NCBI RefSeq assembly: GCF_007829835.1
Contig: NZ_VIWP01000001.1
Span: 558,001 to 622,000 of the forward strand
Origin: Neorhizobium alkalisoli
GTDB taxonomy: Bacteria; Pseudomonadota; Alphaproteobacteria; Rhizobiales; Rhizobiaceae
Length of the DNA stretch: 64,000 nt
Reading direction: 5' to 3'
In this document: positions 55,489-63,773 of the stretch, in pieces
Numbering within the stretch: the first letter of the stretch is position 1
Layout: the number at the start of each line of letters is the position of its first letter
The notes under the pieces: model-generated
The model's database searches: none
The model's input: only the letters and a program-made list of their open reading frames with translations
What the model was told of the DNA's origin: nothing
Translations under genes and position numbers: made by a program

Positions 55489-55926
55489 TCAGTCGTCACT
55501 CGGCACGTAGGCGATGACCTCGATCTCGAGCCCGCAATCCATCGGCGTGCGGCCGGCCTGCATGCGGGCGCGGGCGGGCAGCGCCTCGGGGCCGGAGAAA
55601 TATTTGATATAGACTTTTTCGAATTCCTCAGCCTGGGTCTGGTCCTCCAGCCAGACATTGGTCTTCAGCAGGCAATCCATGTTGGAGCCGGCCGCCTCGA
55701 CCAGTTTCTTGATATTCTCCATGATGATTTCGACCTGCCGCGGAAACGGCGTGTCGGGCATGGGCGGAACCTTGGTTCCGGCGGCGCGGGCGGCGGCGAC
55801 TTCGGCGCAGAAGGCCGCGTCAAAGGGCGCCAGCCCGGAAAGATAAAGCATGTCGCCGTAACGGACGCAGAGATTGTAGGCGCCGCCATTTTCCGGCACG
55901 TCGGCCCTGATGATCTGCTTGTGCAT
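55489..55926 (-). CDS. RidA/YjgF/RutC family protein
   Basis: A 145-residue RidA-superfamily protein, longer than the common 128-residue form by an insertion (AARAAGTKVPPMPDTPFPRQ). The conserved end PARARMQAGRTPMDCGLEIE includes the Arg that binds the carboxylate in enamine/imine deaminases. RidA proteins hydrolyse reactive enamines; RutC does so in pyrimidine breakdown. In this operon it may handle an enamine formed after opening of a nitrogen ring. Confidence 0.87.
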   Translation of the reverse strand: MHKQIIRADVPENGGAYNLCVRYGDMLYLSGLAPFDAAFCAEVAAARAAGTKVPPMPDTPFPRQVEIIMENIKKLVEAAGSNMDCLLKTNVWLEDQTQAEEFEKVYIKYFSGPEALPARARMQAGRTPMDCGLEIEVIAYVPSDD

Positions 55927-55954
55927 GGAATTGTTCTCCCGGTTTGTGTTGGTG

Positions 55955-57016
55955 TCAGCTCGGTTTCCAGCGATGCAGCATGTGAACCATGCTGCGCGCC
56001 ACGAAGGGACCGAAGATGGAAACGGCGAAAAGGCGCAGCGTCTGCAGCGTCATGACGAAGGTCATATCGGCGCCGGCATTGACGGCGATCAGCGCGATGG
56101 AATCAATGCTGCCGGGCACGGTCGCCAGAAGCGCGCTCATCAGATCGACGCCGGCGACGACCGAAAGCACGGCGCCCGAGACACCGCAAAGCAGCATCAG
56201 CAGGAATGCGGCACCCACCAGCGATGGCAAGGCGCGGGCACCTGCGCGCAAAATATCCGGGGTCATGCGAAGGCCGATATGTGCGCCGAAAGCGAGATAG
56301 GCGAGCGCCACCAGCCAGGCCGGCACAGCGAGATTGAAACCGGCAACCTGCAGCGCGCCGCCAAGGGTCAAGGGCACAAGCGAGGCTGCCGATGGAATGA
56401 AGCGCAGATAACGGGCGCTGAGCGCACCGATCAGCGCCAGTCCCAGCACGATCGATATCGAGGCAAGATCAGGTGCTGAACCAGCGGCCGGATGCGCAAC
56501 CGCAGCGCCGACGATGAACAATGCCGCGACGACCATCGTGGCGATCACCACCATCAGCCGCACGGTCTGGATCAGCGCCACGAGACGGCTGTCGAGGCCA
56601 TGTTCATGTGCCATGGCGATCACGGTGCCGGCCATGCCCGGCAGAAAGCCCCATATGGCCACCTCGCCGTCGACCCCCGATGTCCGTGCCGACATCCAGC
56701 CGGCAAAACAGGAGGCAAGGAAGGTGAGCGCCACGAAAACGATGACGATCGGCCAGATCTCGCCCATCCGCACCAGCAGCGCGGAGTCGAGATGGGCGGC
56801 GATCAGGCAGCCGGCGACACCCTGCGCCATGCGATGCAGGACGCCGGGAATCCGCACTTCGCAGCCGCCGCGCGCCATAACGATGCCGACCATCATCGGG
56901 CCGAGCATCAATGCGGCGGGAAGCGACAGCAGCTGCAGCACCTGTCCAAGAACGAGGCCCGGCGCCAGCAACAGAAACCATTGCAGCGGCACCGGCAATG
57001 TCGAGACTTTCATCAC
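55955..57016 (-). CDS. AbrB family integral membrane protein (second copy)
   Basis: A 353-residue membrane protein of the same family as the one at 41128-42216: FLPGMAGTVIAMAHEHGLDS and LLATVPGSIDSIALIAVNAG correspond to its two glycine loops. Its start overlaps the amidase stop by four bases (57013-57016). Two paralogues in two catabolic operons suggest a transport role in this pathway, for instance release of a product or uptake of a small substrate; function is otherwise unknown. Confidence 0.82.
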   Translation of the reverse strand: MMKVSTLPVPLQWFLLLAPGLVLGQVLQLLSLPAALMLGPMMVGIVMARGGCEVRIPGVLHRMAQGVAGCLIAAHLDSALLVRMGEIWPIVIVFVALTFLASCFAGWMSARTSGVDGEVAIWGFLPGMAGTVIAMAHEHGLDSRLVALIQTVRLMVVIATMVVAALFIVGAAVAHPAAGSAPDLASISIVLGLALIGALSARYLRFIPSAASLVPLTLGGALQVAGFNLAVPAWLVALAYLAFGAHIGLRMTPDILRAGARALPSLVGAAFLLMLLCGVSGAVLSVVAGVDLMSALLATVPGSIDSIALIAVNAGADMTFVMTLQTLRLFAVSIFGPFVARSMVHMLHRWKPS

Positions 57017-58332
57017 GATTGGGAAGGCCGCGCCTCGATGCCTGCGGCGCGCAGGCGATCTTCCACTGCCGCGGCCTGCCGCAACAGGGCCGCATCCTCA
57101 CCCGGACGGGCGACAAGCTGCAGGCCGACCGGCATGCCTGCCGGGCCGAAACCGGCCGGAATGGTGACGCTCGGGCAACCGAGCAGCGTCCAGCGGATAT
57201 TGTAGGTCGCGGGGCCGGTGCGTTCCAGCCCGAGCGGTGCCTCACCCGGCGCTGCGGGCGTGATGAGGAAGTCCGCGCCGCCGAACAAAGCGTCGAGATT
57301 GCGCAAGGCGGCGTCGCGCGTCGCAAGCCCGGCCTGCCAGCCGGCAAAGGTGCTTTTCGCCTGCCGTTCCATGAATTCGTGGGTCATCGGCCGCAGCTTG
57401 TCCCAATGCAGATCGCGGTCGGTGGCAAGCGCGATCGACGCTTCCCAGCCGAAAACGTCATCCTGCGCGGGGCCGACCGCCTCGAACCAATCCGGCACCG
57501 GCTGCGTGGTAACCGAGCCAAGCACCGAAGCCGCTTTTTCGAGCGGCGCGAAATCCGCAACCGGGTCGTGAACGGGCAGGAACAGCCTCATCGGCTGCAA
57601 AGGAAGCTCGCCTTCCGGCGCCAGTAGATCTGGGGCCAGCTCCGGCCGGCGCATGCAGACCGAGACGAGCAGCGCGAGATCGCGAATATCGCGCGCCATC
57701 GGCCCGACCACGTCGAGCGTCTGCGACAGCGGCTTGACCCCAAATGTCTCGATCAGTTTTGGCGACGGTTTCATTGCCGCGACACCGCAATAGGCGCCGG
57801 GGCGGATGGTGGAGCCGGACGTCTGGGTACCGAGGCCGAGCAGGATCAGCCCCGCGCCGAGCGCTGCCGCCGTGCCGCTGGACGAGCCGCCCGGCGTGCG
57901 TTTGGGATCGAACGGATTGACGGTAGCGCCGGGAGATGCGGTGGCAAATTCGGTCGAGACCGTCTTGCCCATGAAGGCCGCGCCGGCCTGACGGGCGAGA
58001 TGGACAACCGGTGCATCGCGGCTGGGCTGCCAGCCGGGATAGGCGGCAGACCCGTATTCTGTCGGCATGTCGCGGGTTTCGATGACGTCCTTGATGCCGA
58101 AAGGCACGCCGGCGAGCGGGCCTTTCGGCGCGACTGCGGCAAGCGCACGGGTCTTTTCCGGCGCATGATGGATGAAGGCATGCAGCGACGGCTCGACCGC
58201 GGCAATGCGATCAAGCCAGACTTCGGTGACGGCCGCGGCGGTGAGCGTGCCGCCGGCCACGGCCTTGGCTATGGCGCGCGCACTCATCGAGGCGATATCG
58301 GCGGCGGACGGTTTTGACGAATTCATGGTCAT
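57013..58332 (-). CDS. Amidase signature family enzyme (first)
   Basis: A 439-residue amidase. The Ser-cisSer-Lys triad is intact: Lys in PFGIKDVIET, cis-Ser in TPGGSSSGTAAA and the nucleophile Ser in TSGSTIRPGAYCG. It hydrolyses a carboxamide to acid and ammonia; the substrate is unknown. AAGG lies before the ATG at 58332. Coupled to the AbrB gene downstream and 19 bases after the second amidase. Confidence 0.9.
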   Translation of the reverse strand: MTMNSSKPSAADIASMSARAIAKAVAGGTLTAAAVTEVWLDRIAAVEPSLHAFIHHAPEKTRALAAVAPKGPLAGVPFGIKDVIETRDMPTEYGSAAYPGWQPSRDAPVVHLARQAGAAFMGKTVSTEFATASPGATVNPFDPKRTPGGSSSGTAAALGAGLILLGLGTQTSGSTIRPGAYCGVAAMKPSPKLIETFGVKPLSQTLDVVGPMARDIRDLALLVSVCMRRPELAPDLLAPEGELPLQPMRLFLPVHDPVADFAPLEKAASVLGSVTTQPVPDWFEAVGPAQDDVFGWEASIALATDRDLHWDKLRPMTHEFMERQAKSTFAGWQAGLATRDAALRNLDALFGGADFLITPAAPGEAPLGLERTGPATYNIRWTLLGCPSVTIPAGFGPAGMPVGLQLVARPGEDAALLRQAAAVEDRLRAAGIEARPSQS

Positions 58333-58350
58333 GATGTCACCTTAAGAATG

Positions 58351-59739
58351 TCAGGCAGGGAGTTTCGGACGGCGCATGGCCCAGGGGTTTGCGGCCTCGA
58401 GCTGGCCGGCAAGGCTGAACAGCAAAGCCTCAGCACCGAAGGCGGCACCGAAATGGACGCCGACGGGGATGCCCGCTTCGGTCCAGTGAAGCGGCACGCT
58501 CATGGCCGGGCAGCCGGAGGCGTTGAAGACCGCCGTCAGCGGTGCGTGGTTCCAAAAACGCTGGAAAAAATCCTCGACGGACAGGCCGGCGCCGGCCAGA
58601 TGGCCGAGTTTTGGCGCCACTTCCGCCGTCGTCGGTGAGAGATAGATGTCGTATTCGGAAAAATATCGGCCCATAGCCCGGCTCGACTGATGCAGCGCGT
58701 CGATCGCGCCGAGATAGTCAGTGCCGGAAAGGCCCTCGCCCATTTTCACCCATTCGGCATTGACGGGTTCGAGCAGTGCCAGCGGATCGGCAATGTTTCT
58801 GGCCTTGGCAAGGTTTGCGGTGCCGCGGGCGATATTGACGGCCGCAATGGTCAGCCAGGCCCGGCTTACCGCGTCCCGGTCATATTTCGGAGCGGCCAGC
58901 TCGACCGTGTGTCCCAGACTTTCGCAGAGTGCGGCCGCCGCTTCGACGGCAGCCCGGCAATCGGCATCGCCGGTGGCTTCCATGCCGATTTTTAGCGCAC
59001 GCGGAGGGCGGGAGACGGCTTCAAGGAAAGTGCCCTCCATCGGCGGCGGTCCCCATGGATCGCCGATATCGGATCCATGCGTGACATCCAGCATGGCGGC
59101 GCTGTCGCGCACCGAGCGGCTGATCGCATGCAGCGTTCCCATGCCACCGACGGTCTCGACGATGGCCGGACCGAACGGATTGCGACCGCGCGACGGTTTC
59201 AGGCCAAACACACCGCAATGGGCGGCCGGAACGCGGATCGAGCCTGCGCCATCCGAGCATTGCGTCATCGGCATGATGCCGGCCGCGACCGCTGCAGCAG
59301 CGCCACCGGAGGAGCCGCCCGGCGTGCGTGTCAGATCCCAAGGGTTCTTGGCCGGGCCATAATACGTGCCTTCGGTGGTAAAGCTCAGCGCCAGTTCAGG
59401 CGTGTTGGTGCGACCGAGAAAGGCAAAACCGGCCTTGCGCAGCCGTGTGCCCATCGTGCTGTCGGCGGGGCTGACGACACCCTCATGCAGCCGCGTGCCG
59501 GACGTGATCGGCATGTCCTTCAAAGGCACGCCGGTATCTTTCAGGAGTAGCGGCACGCCGGCAAAAGTGCCTTCCGTCGAGTAAGACGTCTCATCCGGAA
59601 AATGGTGGACGACGGCGTTCAGGCTGGGATTCAGCGCCGCGATCCGGGTCTTTGCTTCTTTGATGAAATGATCCGGCGCCACATCGCCGCGCCTGACCAG
59701 ATCCGCCATGGCGAGCGCGTCGAGACTGTCATAGTCCAT
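58351..59739 (-). CDS. Amidase signature family enzyme (second)
   Basis: A 462-residue amidase with Lys in PLLLKDTGVPLKD, cis-Ser in TPGGSSGGAAAA and nucleophile Ser in DGAGSIRVPAAHCG. The ATG at 59739 has AAAGGA upstream and overlaps the end of the RibF-like gene by 11 bases; an earlier frame extension is not used. It is clearly diverged from its neighbour, so the two probably hydrolyse different amides of the same route rather than being a fresh duplication. Confidence 0.9.
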   Translation of the reverse strand: MDYDSLDALAMADLVRRGDVAPDHFIKEAKTRIAALNPSLNAVVHHFPDETSYSTEGTFAGVPLLLKDTGVPLKDMPITSGTRLHEGVVSPADSTMGTRLRKAGFAFLGRTNTPELALSFTTEGTYYGPAKNPWDLTRTPGGSSGGAAAAVAAGIMPMTQCSDGAGSIRVPAAHCGVFGLKPSRGRNPFGPAIVETVGGMGTLHAISRSVRDSAAMLDVTHGSDIGDPWGPPPMEGTFLEAVSRPPRALKIGMEATGDADCRAAVEAAAALCESLGHTVELAAPKYDRDAVSRAWLTIAAVNIARGTANLAKARNIADPLALLEPVNAEWVKMGEGLSGTDYLGAIDALHQSSRAMGRYFSEYDIYLSPTTAEVAPKLGHLAGAGLSVEDFFQRFWNHAPLTAVFNASGCPAMSVPLHWTEAGIPVGVHFGAAFGAEALLFSLAGQLEAANPWAMRRPKLPA

Positions 59740-60589
59740 TGTCTGTCCTTTCAAATCCTGTTTCCGCTGCCCCGACAGATGCCGCCGCATGCCAGAGAAG
59801 TGTGGATGTTCCGGCCGGCAGCCGGGCTTCGGGGCGCCGTCCTTTCAGGACGAGCATCCTTCGACCCAGCCGCCGGCCCGCGGCTCCTCGTGCCTCAACC
59901 ATGAAAATTCCATCCGGCGGCAGGATCTGCATCGGGTCGAACTGCCAGCCGGTCGGCCCGGCTTCGATCGCCGTCTCGAAGGGGCGCCCGAGCAGGCGTT
60001 CCGCTTCGTCCAGTTGCCCGCTCCGGATGAACTGGCGGACCTGGCTGGAGGAGATGCGAACGCCCTCCTCTCCCCGATCCCGGCATTCGCCGACCACATG
60101 CGTGGCAAAACCGCAGATCCGGCCCATCGCCTGCAAGAGCGGCACGTCGCCCGCGCGGAACTGGCCAAAGCGGAAATCGGCGCCGGTCACCACGGCCGAA
60201 ATACCGAGCCGGACGACGAGATGATCGAGCACGAAACTTTCCGCCGGCTGGCCCGCAAATTGTGCGTCGAAAACGGGTGCATAGATGAGATCGATACCCG
60301 CTTCGGCCAGAAGCCGGCGCTGCACCGCATTGCCCGAGATCAAAAAACCTTGCTCTCCCCGGAAATGGTGCCGGGGATGCGGATCGAATTGCAGGATCGC
60401 CAACGGGCTTCCCATCTTTTTCGACCGCCGCGCGGCGAGCGCGAAAAGCGCCTGATGGCCGAGATGCAGACCGTCGAAATTGCCGAGCAGCAGGACAGAA
60501 CCCCGCAGGTCTTGCCGCAGCGCACCGGTGCCGTCATGGACGACTGGGGCGGCGGCCGGCGCCTGCGGGATGAAGCTTTCCTGCTCCAT
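59729..60589 (-). CDS. RibF-like FAD synthetase with degenerate riboflavin-kinase half
   Basis: A 286-residue protein. Its first 180 residues are a RibF-type FMN adenylyltransferase: LLGNFDGLHLGHQAL with the HxGH nucleotidyl-transfer motif, ILQFDPHPRHHF, GADFRFGQFRAGD and SSSQVRQFIRSGQLDEAERL. The C-terminal 90 residues begin like the kinase domain (LGRPFETAIEAG) but are short and lack the usual kinase motifs (no VxTxxGNG-like start, no PxGVY). So it may still adenylate FMN or a related compound but hardly phosphorylate riboflavin. The ATG at 60589 has AGGA upstream. Placement in a catabolic operon with flavoenzymes nearby is unusual; the housekeeping ribF is presumably elsewhere. Confidence 0.8.
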   Translation of the reverse strand: MEQESFIPQAPAAAPVVHDGTGALRQDLRGSVLLLGNFDGLHLGHQALFALAARRSKKMGSPLAILQFDPHPRHHFRGEQGFLISGNAVQRRLLAEAGIDLIYAPVFDAQFAGQPAESFVLDHLVVRLGISAVVTGADFRFGQFRAGDVPLLQAMGRICGFATHVVGECRDRGEEGVRISSSQVRQFIRSGQLDEAERLLGRPFETAIEAGPTGWQFDPMQILPPDGIFMVEARGAAGRRLGRRMLVLKGRRPEARLPAGTSTLLWHAAASVGAAETGFERTDNGL

Positions 60590-60599
60590 GGCAATCCTG

Positions 60600-61262
60600 T
60601 CAGCCGAGTGTCGCATACCAGTCGTTCACCTCTGACACGGGGATGCAGTCGGCATATTTCTTGTGCATGTCGTAGAGATTGGCGAAATGCGGGCTCTCAT
60701 GCAGGTCGGCGACGCATTCGATCGGCACGATCGTCCGGTAACCGCGCGACAGGCTGTCGACCACGGTTGCCCGCACGCAGCCGGAGGTCGAGCCGCCGGT
60801 GACGATCACCGTATCGACCTTGTGGTATGTGGCGAGAGACGCGACATGGGTCTCGAAAAAGGCCGACGGCATCTTCTTGTTGAGGATGACGTCGCCCTTG
60901 ACCACATCAAGGCGCGGATCGAGTGCGGCTCGCGGCGAACCTTCCTTGATGTTCTGCAAACTGTCCGGCGTATCAGTGCGGGAACCAAAGACGCCACAAT
61001 CGTCGCCGCTCTCCGAGAACGCGACATAGGTCCAGATCACCGGCAGGCCGAGGCGGCGGGTTTCCGCCGCCAGCCTGTTGACGTATTCGGTCTGTTTGGG
61101 ATCGGTCTCGTAAGCCGTCTTGTAGACGTCCGGCTGCGTATAGGCGCATTGCAGGTCGACATTGATCAGCATCGGCCGCGTGCCAAAGCCGTAACGGGGG
61201 CGTGTGGGGTTCTTGCTCAGATGTTCGAACATCTGGCGGGCGGTCATATCGGACAATTCCAT
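60600..61262 (-). CDS. Isochorismatase-family amidohydrolase (NicF/RutB/N-carbamoylsarcosine amidase-like)
   Basis: A 220-residue cysteine hydrolase. The triad is Asp36 (LINVDLQCAY), Lys129/130 (LNKKMPSAFF) and Cys162 (GGSTSGCVRATVVDSL). The segment after the Cys, with ECVADLHESPHFANLYDMHK, resembles N-carbamoylsarcosine amidohydrolase and maleamate amidohydrolase (NicF). NicF acts two steps after NicX in nicotinate breakdown. AGGAG lies six bases before the ATG at 61262. With NicX upstream in the region, a maleamate-like amide is a reasonable substrate; a RutB-like role is the alternative. Confidence 0.85.
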   Translation of the reverse strand: MELSDMTARQMFEHLSKNPTRPRYGFGTRPMLINVDLQCAYTQPDVYKTAYETDPKQTEYVNRLAAETRRLGLPVIWTYVAFSESGDDCGVFGSRTDTPDSLQNIKEGSPRAALDPRLDVVKGDVILNKKMPSAFFETHVASLATYHKVDTVIVTGGSTSGCVRATVVDSLSRGYRTIVPIECVADLHESPHFANLYDMHKKYADCIPVSEVNDWYATLG

Positions 61263-61346
61263 GTCGGCTCCTGCGGGCTGCACTGCAATTTATTGTTGGC
61301 GAGGCCGTAAGGTTCAGGCCTCGCCGGTATTCTGGGAAATTTCGGA

Positions 61347-62480
61347 TCAGCCCTTGCTCATCCAGTCGAGCCAGCGCAGACGGACCTGATCGGCATTCGC
61401 CACCCACCAGGCCTGATCGATCTGCAGGTTGCGGGCCGAATTTTCCGGATAACCGGGAAGCTGCTGCTTCATGTCATCAGGAATGCCGCCATAGATCGAG
61501 GTGTTCGCCAGGCTGAACGGCATTTTCGTCGCAAAACCGAGTGACCCCTTGGCCATCAGCGCATAGGCGATCAGTTTTTGCGCATTGGCGCCGCCGGGCG
61601 CGGATTTCGGGATGACCCAGTAATCCTGCTCGACAATGCTCTGGTTGAAGGTGAAATCGATCTTGCCGGTGCGCTTCTTCTCATCCAGCGTGCGCGACAG
61701 GCTCGATCCCATCAGATCGACCTCGCCGTTCTGCATCAGCACGCCCCACTGCGAGGTCTTTTCGACCCAGAGATTGATTTTCGGCCGCAGCTCGTCGAGC
61801 GCCTTGAACGCGTCGTCGATATTGATCGGGTAGATCTTTTCCGGCGGAACGCCGGCCGCCATCAGGGCGATCTCGAAGGAAGGACGGGGCTGCGCGTACA
61901 ATGCGCGGCGGCCCTTGAAACGGGTCGTATCCGCCCATTCCTTCCAGTCCTTCGGGCCGTCCTTGCCGAACAGCGTCGTGTTCCAGGCAATCACGGTCGA
62001 GAAACCGACCGAACCGACGCCATATTCCTTGATCACCTTCGGGTCGATCTGCTGCTTCGGCACGATCTTGAAGATCAGGTCGTAATCGATCTTCTGCAGA
62101 AGGCCCTTTTTCATCGCCAGTTCCATCTGGGTGCCTTCGGCATCCAGCAGGTCCCATTCGACATTGCCGACATTTTCCATGACTTCGAGCTTGGCGATGT
62201 CGGGTACGGAGGCTGTCGAGACGTTGACGCCGCTCACCTCGGAAAACGGCTTGAACCAGACTTCCTTCATCGCATCGGTCGAGGCACCGCCCCAGGTGCA
62301 GACGACGACATCGCCGGAACCCTTCAGGAGCGACATGTCCTGCGCCAGAGCAGGCTTGATGCCGCCTGCAAGTGCGAGACCCGTGGCGCCCATCCCGGTG
62401 AGAAAGCTGCGGCGGTCGAGTTCGATACCTGCGGTCTCCACCGGCTGAAAGGAATTCAATGCGTCATTTTCTTTCGTCAT
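61347..62480 (-). CDS. PotD-like ABC transporter substrate-binding protein with Tat signal
   Basis: A 377-residue binding protein of the spermidine/putrescine (PotD, family 1) type. The N-terminus carries a twin-arginine signal (DRRSFLTGMGATGLALAGG, cleavage after ALA), indicating export in folded form. VCTWGGASTDAMKEVWFKPF starts the mature domain; LWVEKTSQWGVLMQNGEVDL is shared nearly word for word with the neighbour at 62596. Start at 62480 is preceded by GGAG. The ligand may be cationic or a small heterocycle. Confidence 0.9.
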   Translation of the reverse strand: MTKENDALNSFQPVETAGIELDRRSFLTGMGATGLALAGGIKPALAQDMSLLKGSGDVVVCTWGGASTDAMKEVWFKPFSEVSGVNVSTASVPDIAKLEVMENVGNVEWDLLDAEGTQMELAMKKGLLQKIDYDLIFKIVPKQQIDPKVIKEYGVGSVGFSTVIAWNTTLFGKDGPKDWKEWADTTRFKGRRALYAQPRPSFEIALMAAGVPPEKIYPINIDDAFKALDELRPKINLWVEKTSQWGVLMQNGEVDLMGSSLSRTLDEKKRTGKIDFTFNQSIVEQDYWVIPKSAPGGANAQKLIAYALMAKGSLGFATKMPFSLANTSIYGGIPDDMKQQLPGYPENSARNLQIDQAWWVANADQVRLRWLDWMSKG

Positions 62481-62595
62481 GGGGATGATCTCCGGAAGGG
62501 ATGGACGAGAAACTTTCGGCATGCCTTGACCCTGGCCGGCGCGACATCCGCACCGGCAAAGGCAGAAATTGCGGTTCAGAAAATGCGGTGCTGGT

Positions 62596-63666
62596 TCAGC
62601 GGCTGCTCAGCCAGCTCAGCCAGCGGGTCTGGACTTCGGCATCATGCTCCAGCCACCACTGGGCATTGATCGTCAGGCTATTGGCCGAGTGTTCCGGCGT
62701 GCCGGGCATTTTGGCGAGAAGCTCGTTCGGCAGGCCGTCATAGGCCGTCTTGTTGGCGACGCTGTAATAGGGAAACAGCTTGAGCGACGCCCGCTCGCCT
62801 TCTGCCTGCGCCATCCAGGCCACCAGTTTCTGGGCGTCCTTGACGTTCGGCGCGCCTTTCGGGATCGTCCAGAAGGACTGTTCCATGATGCTCTGGTTGA
62901 AGTTGATCGCCAGCGGCTCGCCCTTGTCGATCTGGGTGACCGTGCGACCAAGGCTCGATCCCATCAGATCGACTTCCTTGTTCTGGATCAGCACGTCCCA
63001 TTGCGAGGTCTTTTCGACCCAGAGATCGACGCTCGGGCCGAACTTTGCCAGCGCCTTGAAGGCCCGGTCGATATCAATCGGATAGATATCCTTCGGCGCC
63101 ACGCCATCGGCCATCAGCATGATTTCGAGCGTCGGCTTGGGGCGGGCATACAGGGCGCGGCGGCCCTTGAACTTGGTCTTGTCGAAAAACTCGGTCCAGT
63201 TGGCAGGACCGGTCTTGCCGATGCTTTCAGTGTTCCACGCCATGATCGTGCCGAACGCGATCGAGCCGATGCCGTATTTCGTCATCTGGGCCGGATCGAG
63301 CTGCTCCTTCGGCACCAGCTTGAACATCAGGTCGTAATCGATCGGCTCCAGCAGGTCGTCCTTCATGGCCTGCAGCATCTGCGCGCCTTCGAAATCGACC
63401 ACGTCCCATTCGACATTGCCGACCTGGTTCATGATCTTCAGCTTGGCGACGTCGGGAATGGAAGTGAAGGTGACATCAATGCCCGTCGCCTTGGGGAAAT
63501 CGCCATACCAGGCGGCATGCATCTTCTCGACCGTCGGGCCGCCCCAGTTGTTGACCACGAGCTTGCCGGTTCCCTTGAATTCGGCGGGCGCTTCCGCAGC
63601 ATGGAGGCCGATCGGCAATGACATTGCCAGTGCCACGAGGGCGGATAATCCAAATCTAGATTTCAT
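62596..63666 (-). CDS. PotD-like ABC transporter substrate-binding protein with Sec signal
   Basis: A 356-residue paralogue of the preceding protein, with an ordinary Sec signal (LSALVALAMSLPIGLHAAEA). VNNWGGPTVEKMHAAWYGDF begins the mature part; FKGRRALYARPKPTLEIMLM and LWVEKTSQWDVLIQNKEVDL align closely with the Tat-exported neighbour. It stands between the ATPase gene at the right edge and the second binding protein. Two binding proteins for one transporter would broaden ligand range. Confidence 0.92.
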   Translation of the reverse strand: MKSRFGLSALVALAMSLPIGLHAAEAPAEFKGTGKLVVNNWGGPTVEKMHAAWYGDFPKATGIDVTFTSIPDVAKLKIMNQVGNVEWDVVDFEGAQMLQAMKDDLLEPIDYDLMFKLVPKEQLDPAQMTKYGIGSIAFGTIMAWNTESIGKTGPANWTEFFDKTKFKGRRALYARPKPTLEIMLMADGVAPKDIYPIDIDRAFKALAKFGPSVDLWVEKTSQWDVLIQNKEVDLMGSSLGRTVTQIDKGEPLAINFNQSIMEQSFWTIPKGAPNVKDAQKLVAWMAQAEGERASLKLFPYYSVANKTAYDGLPNELLAKMPGTPEHSANSLTINAQWWLEHDAEVQTRWLSWLSSR

Positions 63667-63773
63667 CGGTCTCTCCTGTTGGAAACATTGGCCCGGTGGA
63701 CGTGCTTGGGAGGCGTTCTGGGCGGTTGGGTGAATTCGGTTTTCTGCCTGCTTGATCGAGACGGCTTTGGCCG

